Positions 18,525 through 26,537 of a stretch of 64,000 nucleotides of DNA are shown in pieces. Within the stretch, counting starts at the first letter, position 1, and each line of letters begins with the position of its first letter. This DNA is from Clostridium sp. Marseille-P299 (GTDB taxonomy: Bacteria; Bacillota; Clostridia; Lachnospirales; Lachnospiraceae), in assembly GCF_900078195.1 (NCBI RefSeq), contig NZ_FJVE01000007.1:2046001-2110000 (forward strand), in the 5' to 3' direction. Made by a program: the position numbers and the translations under genes. The notes under the pieces were generated by a model, which did no database searches, was not told where the DNA came from, and saw only the letters and a list, made by a program, of their open reading frames with translations.

Positions 18525-18869
18525 ATGGATATAAATAGAAAAAAGCAACTCCTTGAAGAGTATAAAAATAGAAAACCTGAAATGGGTATAATTTCGTTTC
18601 GTTGCATCGAAACAGGTGAAGTCTTCCTAAGTACATCAAAGGATACAAAAGCTGATTTTAATAGCACTCGATGTAAACTTTCAACTAATTCACATCCAAA
18701 TAAACGTTTACTCTCTCTTTGGAATCAATATGGCGAACGTGGTTTCGAATTATCAGTGCTAAAGACATTAAAATATGAAGATCCTCATGCGGATCATTCC
18801 AAAGAACTTGAAGAACTATGTGAACAATGCTTGGAAAATGACAAGAATGCGTCAAGGATTTGGCGTTGA
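18525..18869 (+). CDS. Small GIY-YIG-nuclease-like protein
   Basis: A 114-residue protein with N-terminal MDINRKKQLLEEYKNRKPEM and then GIISFRCIETGEVFLSTSKD, which resembles the first strands of the GIY-YIG nuclease fold as found in a family of small clostridial proteins. Later HPNKRLLSLWNQYGERGFE matches the usual PNK...W...G...FE block. The true GIY and YIG residues are degenerate, so nuclease activity is doubtful. CGGAGG lies upstream of the ATG. The HTH-desulfoferrodoxin gene follows in the same direction behind its own promoter. Confidence 0.55.
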   Translation: MDINRKKQLLEEYKNRKPEMGIISFRCIETGEVFLSTSKDTKADFNSTRCKLSTNSHPNKRLLSLWNQYGERGFELSVLKTLKYEDPHADHSKELEELCEQCLENDKNASRIWR

Positions 18870-18914
18870 TATATAAAATATATATGATTGCATCATACCT
18901 ACAATAGGTATGAT
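18860..18914 (+). promoter_or_regulatory. Promoter and candidate operator of the HTH-desulfoferrodoxin gene
   Basis: TTGGCG at 18860-18865 and TATGAT at 18883-18888 are 17 bases apart. A perfect 9-bp inverted repeat, ATCATACCT-ACAAT-AGGTATGAT, covers 18892-18914, exactly where transcription would begin and 25 bases before the ATG. This is the usual place for an autoregulatory repressor operator. The -35 overlaps the end of the upstream coding region. Confidence 0.5.
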
Positions 18915-18939
18915 ACTTTATAGACTCGGAGGGATAACT

Positions 18940-19533
18940 ATGGATTGTGCAAAAATTGGCCGTTTAATTGCTCAACTTAGAAAAGAAAAAGGTCTTACCC
19001 AGAAAAATATCGCCGATGCCCTTAGTATCAGTAATAAAACAGTTTCTAAGTGGGAATGTGGATTAGGATGCCCTGATGTCTCTTTATGGTCCGATTTATC
19101 AGTAATTTTAGGTATTGATATGAAACAAATGATGGACGGTGAAATAACCATGAACCAACCAGATCAAGGGAATATAAATAAAATCCGATTTTATGTGTGC
19201 CCGTCCTGCAATAATATTCTTTTCAGTACCGGTAGTTCCTCCATATTTTGTTGTGGTAGAAAGATGGAGCAACTTACTCCAATTGAAAATGAACATACAC
19301 CACAGATAACAGTTGAGGTAAGCGATACCGATTACTATATAACAATTGATCATGAAATGACAAGAGATCATTATATATTATTTGCTGCTTACGTAAAAAG
19401 CGATAAAGTTTATCTGAATCGTTTATATCCTGAGCAAAATGCAACCGTTAGAATCCCTTATATGCCCGGTGGAAAACTATATATTTACTGTGTGAAACAT
19501 GGCTTAGTGTCATTTACAATTAAACGAAAGTAA
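18940..19533 (+). CDS. XRE-type HTH regulator fused to a complete desulfoferrodoxin
   Basis: A 197-residue fusion. Residues 1-65 form a Cro/C1-type helix-turn-helix (RKEKGLTQKNIADALSISNK, TVSKWECG). Residues 83-197 match desulfoferrodoxin/superoxide reductase: the rubredoxin-like centre has Cys87, Cys90, Cys104 and Cys105 (CPSC and FCCG), and the catalytic iron site has His119 (EHTP), His138 (DHEM), His144 (DHYI), Cys184 and His187 (YCVKHG). All nine ligands known from desulfoferrodoxin are present. The start at 18940 follows GGAGGG; a longer frame to 18910 overlaps the operator. A superoxide- or redox-responsive regulator is the natural inference; an active superoxide reductase is also possible. 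Confidence 0.85.
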   Translation: MDCAKIGRLIAQLRKEKGLTQKNIADALSISNKTVSKWECGLGCPDVSLWSDLSVILGIDMKQMMDGEITMNQPDQGNINKIRFYVCPSCNNILFSTGSSSIFCCGRKMEQLTPIENEHTPQITVEVSDTDYYITIDHEMTRDHYILFAAYVKSDKVYLNRLYPEQNATVRIPYMPGGKLYIYCVKHGLVSFTIKRK

Positions 19534-19618
19534 TAATTGATCTGCATATAAAAGTTTCCTATTATTTAATAGTTTTATGGAGCATACAACGAATCTCAAT
19601 AAATATTTAAAGTATTTG

Positions 19619-19672
19619 GAGTGGCTAAGCATTTCATTTGTTATAATTAACAAATAAAATGCTTAGCCACTC
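19619..19672. terminator. Long perfect hairpin between convergent genes
   Basis: GAGTGGCTAAGCATTT and AAATGCTTAGCCACTC pair perfectly, and ATTTGTT/AACAAAT extends the stem inward. No T-run follows on either side, but the position between two convergent genes suggests a terminator or mRNA end barrier. Confidence 0.55.
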
Positions 19673-19696
19673 TGAATATATCACTTTATATATACT

Positions 19697-20467
19697 TTAT
19701 AAGGGCTTTTCTTCTTTCAAAAATTCCAATAAATTTGCGTTGATATTATTATCCTTACTAATTGCAGAAATTTTAGTAATATCATTTCTACATTCACCGC
19801 AGATATCTATACCAATGATTTGATGATTGTTAATTAGAAAATGTAAAATTTCTTTTAAATCTCCTAACGTCATATCCCCTTGATCCCAAGTTGTTTCAAC
19901 AACATTTTTACTTAAAACATCTTTATCTATAGAAATATAAATCGGTAAATCCCCTAGATGATTCAGCATTTTATTAAAATAATTACTTTCCTTTAGAGAT
20001 TCAGAATTAATACACTGTATCTTATTAATATATTTTGAACTTATTAAAGCTTCCTGCTCCCTACTTAAGCCTACTAATATTATCTTCTTTAGATACTCAT
20101 TTTTTTCTATTGCCTTTAATATCCATGAGCCACAACTTAAAATGTCTTCAAATATTGGTTTTTGCATATCAGAATGATGGTCAAATACTACCAATGCAAA
20201 ATCTGTTTGTATTTTTTCCATCCAGAATTCAGTGACATAATGGTAATTCCCTGAATCTATAAAGTGTAACGCATTTGGTGAATAGTTTATGATTCGCTCC
20301 TTAATATTTCGTTCTGCTTCTTCATCGCAATAACAATTTGTACCTATAATATCCGTACAGTCAATCCATTTGATTTTCTCATGATCAAAAAAATCTTCTT
20401 TTTCATAAATTCTTGAGAAATCCATAATTATAATGTCATTTGTTTGATTCGTATTGTCCATTATCAT
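19697..20467 (-). CDS. Arginase-fold (ureohydrolase family) protein
   Basis: A 256-residue protein with the metal-binding motifs of the arginase/agmatinase fold: VVFDHHSDM around residue 95 (usual DAHxD) and ISIDKDVLS around residue 178 (usual SxDxDxxDP), followed by IIGIDICGEC. These place Asp and His residues for a binuclear metal site. It is shorter and more divergent than true arginases, so the substrate is unknown; a formimidoyl, guanidino or other C-N hydrolase role is possible. AAAGGA lies just upstream of the ATG at 20467, with a second ATG two codons on. It is a single-gene unit. Confidence 0.65.
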   Translation of the reverse strand: MIMDNTNQTNDIIIMDFSRIYEKEDFFDHEKIKWIDCTDIIGTNCYCDEEAERNIKERIINYSPNALHFIDSGNYHYVTEFWMEKIQTDFALVVFDHHSDMQKPIFEDILSCGSWILKAIEKNEYLKKIILVGLSREQEALISSKYINKIQCINSESLKESNYFNKMLNHLGDLPIYISIDKDVLSKNVVETTWDQGDMTLGDLKEILHFLINNHQIIGIDICGECRNDITKISAISKDNNINANLLEFLKEEKPL

Positions 20468-20626
20468 TTTATCCTTTCGTAAAATATTCTATATTTAACT
20501 TAGCACGGTGATTTCAGCTTGTAAAGTCGTGCTCATTTTAAATCCCTGCTCATTCGAAATGATACAAGAAATATATATAATGTGGTAGATAATTACCATA
20601 TCAAAACACTATGTTTTGCAAATATG

Positions 20627-20655
20627 TTGATTCCCAATTTTTAACATGTTAATAT
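20627..20655 (+). promoter_or_regulatory. Promoter of the intact lipoprotein gene
   Basis: TTGATT at 20627-20632 and TAATAT at 20650-20655 are 17 bases apart, identical in both hexamers and spacing to the promoter of the pseudogene copy at 18316-18344. Confidence 0.55.
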
Positions 20656-20683
20656 AACAATATAAATTATGGAGGATTCTGTT

Positions 20684-21472
20684 ATGAAATATATTTTAAA
20701 TTTTATATTTTTGCTCCTCGTTACAATAACCCTAATTGGATGTTCGAAGCATAATACAGTTCAAATAACAGCAGATGAATTAACTACGGCTCCAACAAAA
20801 GAAATAAAAATACCACTGACGATATCACCGACGATATCTATAGAACAAAATCCAACTAATCAGACTGTAGAAGAATCTGAAATAATTAAAAATACTAACA
20901 TGGACGAATATCAACTATGTGGTCTGACTATAAACGCTACCGAAAAACAGATTATTGATAAACTCGGCAAGCCGAAACATAATTTAAATTATTATTTATA
21001 CAACGGTGTAGCATGGGCAGAACTGCGTTGTATGATGGAATATGATGGGTTCACAATAAGAACAGGAAAACAGCTAAAAATGACAGTGGATGCTGAGGAT
21101 AGTGATTATTTATTATCCGAAATTGACGTTTTCACACCGGAGTATGCTACATATTCTGGTATTAAAGTTGGTGATTCATTAGATGAAGTTAAGAATACTT
21201 ATCCGAACATTCAGGAATTTTCAATCAATGACTCTGCTACTTCTTTAGATGGAAATATGATATATAACATGCTTACTAGAAAAGATAGACCTAAACTTAA
21301 TGGAGATGCTGAGTACCAAGCGGACTTTGACTATGGAGTATACGAAAAATTTGCATATATTTATTATTTTGATGACAAAAATCCATCATCACGTTCTTCC
21401 TTAATTTTTTTATTTCATAATGATATTGTTACACATATCATCTTATATAATTGGCTATATGAAATGGTTTGA
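20684..21472 (+). CDS. Lipoprotein of unknown function (intact family member)
   Basis: A 262-residue predicted lipoprotein. The signal MKYILNFIFLLLVTITLIGC ends in the lipobox LIGC, followed by a Thr/Ile/Pro-rich linker to about residue 75. The soluble domain contains two similar blocks (CGLTINATEKQIIDKLGKP and YSGIKVGDSLDEVKNTYP), which resemble the repeat of small BamE/SmpA-like or DUF4309-like beta-alpha folds. GGAGG lies eight bases before the chosen ATG; a frame to 20669 starts inside that site. It is flanked by its own promoter and terminator. Two broken paralogues lie within 5 kb. Confidence 0.65.
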   Translation: MKYILNFIFLLLVTITLIGCSKHNTVQITADELTTAPTKEIKIPLTISPTISIEQNPTNQTVEESEIIKNTNMDEYQLCGLTINATEKQIIDKLGKPKHNLNYYLYNGVAWAELRCMMEYDGFTIRTGKQLKMTVDAEDSDYLLSEIDVFTPEYATYSGIKVGDSLDEVKNTYPNIQEFSINDSATSLDGNMIYNMLTRKDRPKLNGDAEYQADFDYGVYEKFAYIYYFDDKNPSSRSSLIFLFHNDIVTHIILYNWLYEMV

Positions 21473-21518
21473 TAATACATTACATATCAAGAGAATTTAG
21501 TATAACGCTACTTACTAT

Positions 21519-21565
21519 AAAAGCCGTTACCAAACTAATGAATCAAATAGTTGGTAACGGCTTTT
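21519..21565. terminator. Terminator of the intact lipoprotein gene
   Basis: AAAAGCCGTTACCAAACTA pairs with TAGTTGGTAACGGCTTTT with one bulged base, and is followed by TTTTT. It begins 46 bases after the stop codon and is related to the hairpin at 16192-16230. Confidence 0.75.
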
Positions 21566-21699
21566 TATCTCTATAAGAAAGTATAAATAATCTTATGAAG
21601 ATTTAAATTATTAATATAACTTGTTTTGTATCCACATTAAATAAATATAATTAATAAAAAATTTCCAAATATAATACAGAATAAAGTTCTATAAATATA

Positions 21700-22791
21700 T
21701 CATTTTGCTTGTTCTACATTTGTAATTTCTGCACTTTCATCGATTAATTCTTCGATTCCACCATACGATATCCTAGCTTTAAACTTTTGACCAATTTCAA
21801 TTTCTTTCCATCTACTATAGTCTAACTTCATTTTATATTCTTTTCCCTCATTATCAGCTAAAACAATCCTATATTCTTCTTTCCGATTTTTCTCTCTTTC
21901 TTTGTTAACAAGAACAACCTCTCCCCACACTGCTTCTTTATCATTTCCATTTGTTTTTATACTTCTTGTAACGATCCATTTATCAATTTCATAATAATAT
22001 TTTGTCCCGTAGACAGGTTCGTTTCTATAAACAGGTTCTTGATATGTTTCCGTTCGATATTCTGTTCGATATACTGGTACTTGCATTGTAATTTCTTCAA
22101 AATATCCATTTCCTAAATCTCTAGTACCAGTTACTTGTGTTTCATAATGATCCAAAACCTGTTCTGATACTTGCCTCGTTCTTGTTTCGTAATGGTCTAG
22201 TACTTGATTGTAGGTCCGAATCTCAACATTGGAGTTTAACAACTTCGCATTACTAGGAAGTGACCAACCACTCTCATTTACTGTTTTATAATCTTCAATG
22301 TTTATAATTCTTTCCCACGAAACACTATTTACAGTAACCTCTACGAATTTAGGCGCAGCCAATTTAATTAAACCACTTATGATAAAGGCAATGATTCCTA
22401 ATGTTATTAAACATGTTATAAAATATTCTTTTCCCGTTGGCTTTGAGTTTCTTACCCTTGGTTGTGATTGATTCGTGGCTTGTTTTCTTGCCTCTTTCTT
22501 TTCTCTATTTTGGAAATAGTTCATATCCTTACTATTTCTTACTGCCCCACAAGATAAACATGCTTTTGCTCGATCAGGGTTTAAATTATTACAAAATCCA
22601 CATAACCAATCGGGATTTCTACTAACTACTCCTTCTACTCTTTCATTCACATATGTACTACTGCTATCTAAATAAAACTTTGTATCTTCACCTCTAGGTT
22701 TTCCACAATGGGGACAAACTCTAATATCTCCACCAATTTTTTTAGTATTACAATAATCACAGTCCCAATATCCTTTTAAAATTCTCCCCAT
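21700..22791 (-). CDS. Membrane protein with two zinc fingers, one RanBP2-like
   Basis: A 363-residue protein. The N-terminus holds two Cys4 zinc ribbons: WDCDYC...CPHCG (residues 9-33) and WLCGFCNNLN...CLSCG (residues 62-82), the second fitting the RanBP2 zinc-finger pattern W-x-C-x2-C-x3-N-x6-C-x2-C. A charged linker leads to one membrane helix near residues 122-145. The outer part contains a repeated QVLDHYET motif, a stretch of Tyr/Arg/Glu-rich short repeats, and a beta-rich end. AGAGGA precedes the ATG. I do not recognise the function. The arrangement suggests a cytoplasmic zinc domain tied to an outer sensor or scaffold. Confidence 0.6.
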   Translation of the reverse strand: MGRILKGYWDCDYCNTKKIGGDIRVCPHCGKPRGEDTKFYLDSSSTYVNERVEGVVSRNPDWLCGFCNNLNPDRAKACLSCGAVRNSKDMNYFQNREKKEARKQATNQSQPRVRNSKPTGKEYFITCLITLGIIAFIISGLIKLAAPKFVEVTVNSVSWERIINIEDYKTVNESGWSLPSNAKLLNSNVEIRTYNQVLDHYETRTRQVSEQVLDHYETQVTGTRDLGNGYFEEITMQVPVYRTEYRTETYQEPVYRNEPVYGTKYYYEIDKWIVTRSIKTNGNDKEAVWGEVVLVNKEREKNRKEEYRIVLADNEGKEYKMKLDYSRWKEIEIGQKFKARISYGGIEELIDESAEITNVEQAK

Positions 22792-23007
22792 CTTTTCCTC
22801 TATTCTCTATACACTTTTCTAATGTATCACTATTATGAAGATAATTTTAGCAAATAGTGAATACTATTACAAGGGAAAGGAAATGAGAAATATATAACTC
22901 CCTAATTAAACGAATTTTCAAACATATCCTAAACGGAGCGCCCTTATATTATTGGGCAAAGCAAAGCATTTATAATTTTACTACCAAAAGCAAAAAAAGC
23001 ATAAGTA

Positions 23008-23037
23008 AAGGCATACGCCAACACATGCGTATGCCTT
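23008..23037 (-). terminator. Terminator of the small 74-residue protein gene
   Basis: AAGGCATACGC and GCGTATGCCTT form an 11-bp stem with an eight-base loop. A T-rich stretch follows within a dozen bases on the minus strand. Confidence 0.65.
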
Positions 23038-23057
23038 CTTAAGCAATTTTAATATTA

Positions 23058-23282
23058 TTATAAGTTTGATAGTTCTTTAAATAATGCAATATCTGAACTA
23101 GTAAGCTTTACATTCGAGCTAATCGTTTTACCAGCTGCCGATGTTACATTTATTTCAATAACAGTACCTTCTTCTATTCCATTTGCACTTACTGCCTTTA
23201 AAAATCCTGGAAACTTTGGATGATTTTTAGTAAATGTATCCCATGAGGATTTTATTTTTAATAATTTTGTTGGATTAAACAT
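23058..23282 (-). CDS. Small conserved protein of unknown function
   Basis: A 74-residue protein starting MFNPTKLLKIKSSWDTFTKN, then HPKFPGFLKAV and a beta-rich C-terminus. This pattern recurs as a small conserved protein in clostridia without a known role. The start at 23282 is preferred over the frame to 23303 because the conserved family start is MFNP and AGGTG lies five bases upstream. It is a single-gene unit with its own terminator. Confidence 0.6.
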   Translation of the reverse strand: MFNPTKLLKIKSSWDTFTKNHPKFPGFLKAVSANGIEEGTVIEINVTSAAGKTISSNVKLTSSDIALFKELSNL

Positions 23283-23303
23283 AATAACACCTATGCCTTT
23301 CAT

Positions 23304-23540
23304 ATTACTTGAACTATTTCAATACATTGAACTAAGAGATTGTTATCTTATTATTCTTTATCGTAATAGTGTTTATACCATATTATACTCTAATATTTAA
23401 TTTTTGCTTTACTTTTTATCAAAAAAGATAATTTTTTTTATTTTCTTGTCAAATATTGTTGAAAGAATATTATTTTAAAGAATGGAGGAGTATTTCTTTT
23501 TGATGTTTTTCAACTAAAGAATATGATAATTTTTAATATA
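23304..23540. other. Intergenic A+T-rich region
   Basis: This stretch contains the upstream region of the 74-residue protein gene and runs of A and T, but no gene or clear repeat was found. Confidence 0.4.
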
Positions 23541-23581
23541 AAAATCCAAATCATTCAAAGGAAATAAATGATTTGGATTTT
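23541..23581 (-). terminator. Terminator of the ABC transporter operon
   Basis: AAAATCCAAATCATT pairs perfectly with AATGATTTGGATTTT, followed by TTTTTATATT on the minus strand, 18 bases after the last permease stop codon. Confidence 0.8.
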
Positions 23582-23598
23582 CTATCGCCATAATATAA

Positions 23599-24231
23599 TT
23601 AATTATTTATAACTCCCACTTTTTTTACTCTAACCCCTATCCCACAGGCAATCATAATAATACCAGCAATTAATATATATAATTTTTCATCAGAACTTCC
23701 TCTGGCCATGGTAAATAAATAGAACTTTCCAAGTTTCTTCCCTGAACCATAATTTAAAATATAATAAAGAATTGGGACCATATATGCTACTGCAACATTA
23801 TCAACAAATCCATATATCAGAATTCCAAGACCGCCAAGAAAGATACAGTTTGCCATTGTACCATAAAATAACTTTCCAAATTCAAAGGTACATCCACCAT
23901 ATTTTAAGCGAAGTAAAAACATAAGAATAAAAAATGATACACTAAGCAACGCAATAAAAAAACGAATGCATTGTATTTTTAGCACAGACTCTTTTTTTGA
24001 TTCTAATAAATCTCTAATATTCTTATCTTGATCGGGTAGAAACTGTGGAATAAAGAGAATGATTCCAAACAAAGAAACAAACACTTCTAAAACCTGCGCT
24101 GTTTGAAAAGCATCTAAATTTTCTATTCCCATCATTGCTGGAGATGCAAGGAAAAAGCAAAAGCAAATAACAATGTGAGGTAATAAGTTATATTTTAAGC
24201 TTACTTTTGCGATTTGAAAGTTTCTTTCCAT
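23599..24231 (-). CDS. ABC-2-type membrane protein, second permease subunit
   Basis: A 210-residue hydrophobic protein with about six membrane helices and few charged residues. It overlaps the preceding permease gene by 44 bases, so translation is probably coupled. The ATG at 24231 (MERNFQIAKVSLKYNLLP) gives a natural N-terminus; an upstream frame to 24270 is also open, and the ribosome site AAGGGGG is 12 bases away, so the start is not certain. It is likely a partner permease in the ABC exporter. The substrate is unknown. Confidence 0.65.
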   Translation of the reverse strand: MERNFQIAKVSLKYNLLPHIVICFCFFLASPAMMGIENLDAFQTAQVLEVFVSLFGIILFIPQFLPDQDKNIRDLLESKKESVLKIQCIRFFIALLSVSFFILMFLLRLKYGGCTFEFGKLFYGTMANCIFLGGLGILIYGFVDNVAVAYMVPILYYILNYGSGKKLGKFYLFTMARGSSDEKLYILIAGIIMIACGIGVRVKKVGVINN

Positions 24232-25453
24232 TAAGATGTAAAACCCCCTTTCGCTTGTATTCATATACAAAGATAGTTACAATTATAAGAAGAATACTGA
24301 TTCCAGTATAAAACAAACGATTTCTTATTAATTCGGGCAATATATCCTTATATAGAGTATACTCTCCAACTGCATTAAAACGAGGTATGAGATTCCAACC
24401 TACATTTCCCACTAAATTATCCATACTTAGAACTAAACTGATAAACCACCATATCCCTTGAACTAAAATCCCCAAAGCACTATTCGTTAATTCCGTAAAG
24501 AAAAATCCAACCGAAACACTTACTAAAACAGTAGGTAACAACCACCATAAGCTTACCTTTAGGAACGCAAATGCATCACCAGATACCCCCGCTGCTTTTG
24601 CACTATATAAACCTTGCAAGGTTGGAGAAATACTAAGAATTAATAACGGTAGAAGTATCATTACTATGGTTGATAAGTACCTAGATAATATTATCGTTGT
24701 AGAAGTAGCTTTTTTTGAGAAAATCACTTCTGCTGCCTGTGCTCTTCTATCCCTTAATCCCCTTGTTACTGCTAAAAATACTGGTAGGATACCTAGTACA
24801 ATTCCCATATAATCACTAAAAATCCTTGCAAACGCTCTAGTAACTTGATCTTCATAAATAATCTCTTCATATTCCCTTACTGCTTGTTCATATGTCTTTG
24901 GAACACGGTTTACACTCTTTATATTACTTCTACTATAATTACTCCCATTCCCTATTAGATCATCAACTTCGTCCATATAAGTTAAAAATTGTTCATAGGA
25001 TAGATCCTTTGCTGGCTTTATAGGAAATTCAACATCATTATTAATTTCACTATTACCATCACTGGAAGCATTTTTAGATAAGAAATTCCAATAATCAATA
25101 ATTTGCTCATTCAGCTCTAGTATTGTAATACCTGTTATAGCCTCAAGAATTGCTCCTATTTGCTCTTGCTTCTTTTCACTTAATATTACTTTTTTATAAA
25201 ATCCGAATGGGTAAGCGATATATGAGTTTCTAACATACTCATTCACTAGACCTTCTATGGACATTTGCATGATTTCATTTTCATCTTCAGAATATGTATA
25301 ACCGTAATTGTCCAATCCTTTTTTTGGTGCATGTACACCAGCAAATTCACCCATTTGAGATATAATAAAAATAGCCATACATGCAACAAATATATAGTAT
25401 GTAATACTCTTACTTATCTGTTTGCATTCTTTTAAAAATAAGGTACCAAACAT
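24188..25453 (-). CDS. ABC-2-type transporter permease
   Basis: A 421-residue membrane protein. One N-terminal helix (residues 18-36) precedes a large extracytoplasmic domain of about 180 residues, then five or more helices from about residue 220. This is the common layout of bacitracin- or lantibiotic-type and Na+-efflux-type ABC-2 permeases. AGAGGTG precedes the ATG, which lies two bases past the ATPase stop codon. It forms the membrane part of the exporter with the following smaller permease. Confidence 0.78.
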   Translation of the reverse strand: MFGTLFLKECKQISKSITYYIFVACMAIFIISQMGEFAGVHAPKKGLDNYGYTYSEDENEIMQMSIEGLVNEYVRNSYIAYPFGFYKKVILSEKKQEQIGAILEAITGITILELNEQIIDYWNFLSKNASSDGNSEINNDVEFPIKPAKDLSYEQFLTYMDEVDDLIGNGSNYSRSNIKSVNRVPKTYEQAVREYEEIIYEDQVTRAFARIFSDYMGIVLGILPVFLAVTRGLRDRRAQAAEVIFSKKATSTTIILSRYLSTIVMILLPLLILSISPTLQGLYSAKAAGVSGDAFAFLKVSLWWLLPTVLVSVSVGFFFTELTNSALGILVQGIWWFISLVLSMDNLVGNVGWNLIPRFNAVGEYTLYKDILPELIRNRLFYTGISILLIIVTIFVYEYKRKGVLHLNGKKLSNRKSKLKI

Positions 25454-25455
25454 AA

Positions 25456-26352
25456 TTAAACACCTCTTTTCTCATGCATCAAATACATATAGGCATCTTC
25501 TACATTTGGCAAGGTTGGTACAGCTCCTGGAAAAGGAATTTCTCTACTACCTTTTTTAATAAACCGGATATTTATTTTATTTCCCATGGTAAGCATACTT
25601 GTTACCGTATATTTTTGTTTCACTTCCTCAAGCTCCATCTTTGATATTTCTGCGGTAAATATCTTTCCATTGGAAAGCTCAAGTAGAGAAGCTACTGTTC
25701 CTTGATAGATAATATTTCCTTCATCCATCACAGCAATATTCTCACAGGTAGCTTCAATATCACCTACAATATGAGTGGATAGAATTACAATTCGCTCCTC
25801 TGCTATTTCACAAAGTAAATTACGAAAACGGACTCTTTCCTCTGGGTCTAACCCTGCAGTAGGTTCATCCACAATTAATACCTTAGGATCATGTAAAATA
25901 GCTTGCGCAATTCCCAAACGTCTTCTCATACCGCCAGACATTGCTTTTACTTTCGTGTTAGCATTGTTTTGTAGATTCACCTGTTCAAGTAACATAGGAA
26001 TTTTATTTTTTCTCTCCTGCTTCTTAAGTCCGGACAGCACCCCAATATAATCCATTGCTTCATACACTTTCATATTTCCGTACATAGAAAAATCTTGTGG
26101 TAAATATCCTGTGATACTTCGGATATTAGAAGCCATTTCAATCGGTATGTCGCAGACCGTTATTTCACCGCTATTTGGAGTTAAAAGGGTTGCCAACACC
26201 TTCATAAGGGTTGTCTTACCTGCACCATTTCTACCAAGTAATCCAAACATACCTTTCTCAATTGTTAAATTGATATCTTTTAAAGCATGATTTTTTCCAT
26301 AGTACTTATTTACATTTTTTAAAATGATTTCTGTTGCCATAATTATGTCCAT
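25456..26352 (-). CDS. ABC transporter ATP-binding protein
   Basis: A 298-residue ATPase with Walker A GLLGRNGAGKTT, Q-loop YLPQD, signature MSGGMRRRLGIAQ, Walker B VLIVDEPTAGLDP and the H-loop STHIV. The fold and C-terminal tail are typical of ABC-2 exporters of antibiotics, bacteriocins or ions. A second ATG at 26340, giving MATEIILKNV, may be the true start because AGGGGA almost touches the first one. Genes for two permeases follow without a gap, and a two-component system lies upstream. Confidence 0.88.
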   Translation of the reverse strand: MDIIMATEIILKNVNKYYGKNHALKDINLTIEKGMFGLLGRNGAGKTTLMKVLATLLTPNSGEITVCDIPIEMASNIRSITGYLPQDFSMYGNMKVYEAMDYIGVLSGLKKQERKNKIPMLLEQVNLQNNANTKVKAMSGGMRRRLGIAQAILHDPKVLIVDEPTAGLDPEERVRFRNLLCEIAEERIVILSTHIVGDIEATCENIAVMDEGNIIYQGTVASLLELSNGKIFTAEISKMELEEVKQKYTVTSMLTMGNKINIRFIKKGSREIPFPGAVPTLPNVEDAYMYLMHEKRGV

Positions 26353-26406
26353 TCCCCTACCACACTATTAGCAATGAAAGTGCTGGCATGGAACCGGTCC
26401 CCCCTT

Positions 26407-26478
26407 CGTTCTTTAATTTCACTTCGATCAATAATTCCATTTCAATCATTAATACCATTTCATTCATTAATACCATTT
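26407..26478 (-). repeat. Four 18-bp tandem repeats between kinase and ABC genes
   Basis: Four consecutive 18-base units at 26407, 26425, 26443 and 26461 share the pattern C-TTC-TTAATACCATTT, with decay toward the lower coordinates. On the minus strand they encode hexapeptides such as MVLMNE, MVLMIE and MELLIE within a 39-codon open frame (26476 to 26357) that runs to the ABC ATPase start. The AAAGGAG upstream is 14 bases from the first ATG, so translation is uncertain. Confidence 0.55.
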
Positions 26479-26537
26479 ATTCAATCTTTGCTCCTTTCTT
26501 TTGTAGCCATTATAAAATTCAAATCTCTATATTTTCA

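Noticed and set aside
16244..21565. Prophage or integrative element
   Set aside because: No integrase, transposase, phage structural gene, tRNA target or flanking attachment repeat was found; the region is eroded but not clearly a mobile element.
26407..26478. Possible CRISPR array from the short repeats
   Set aside because: The 18-base units are directly adjacent with no spacers, so this is a simple tandem repeat.
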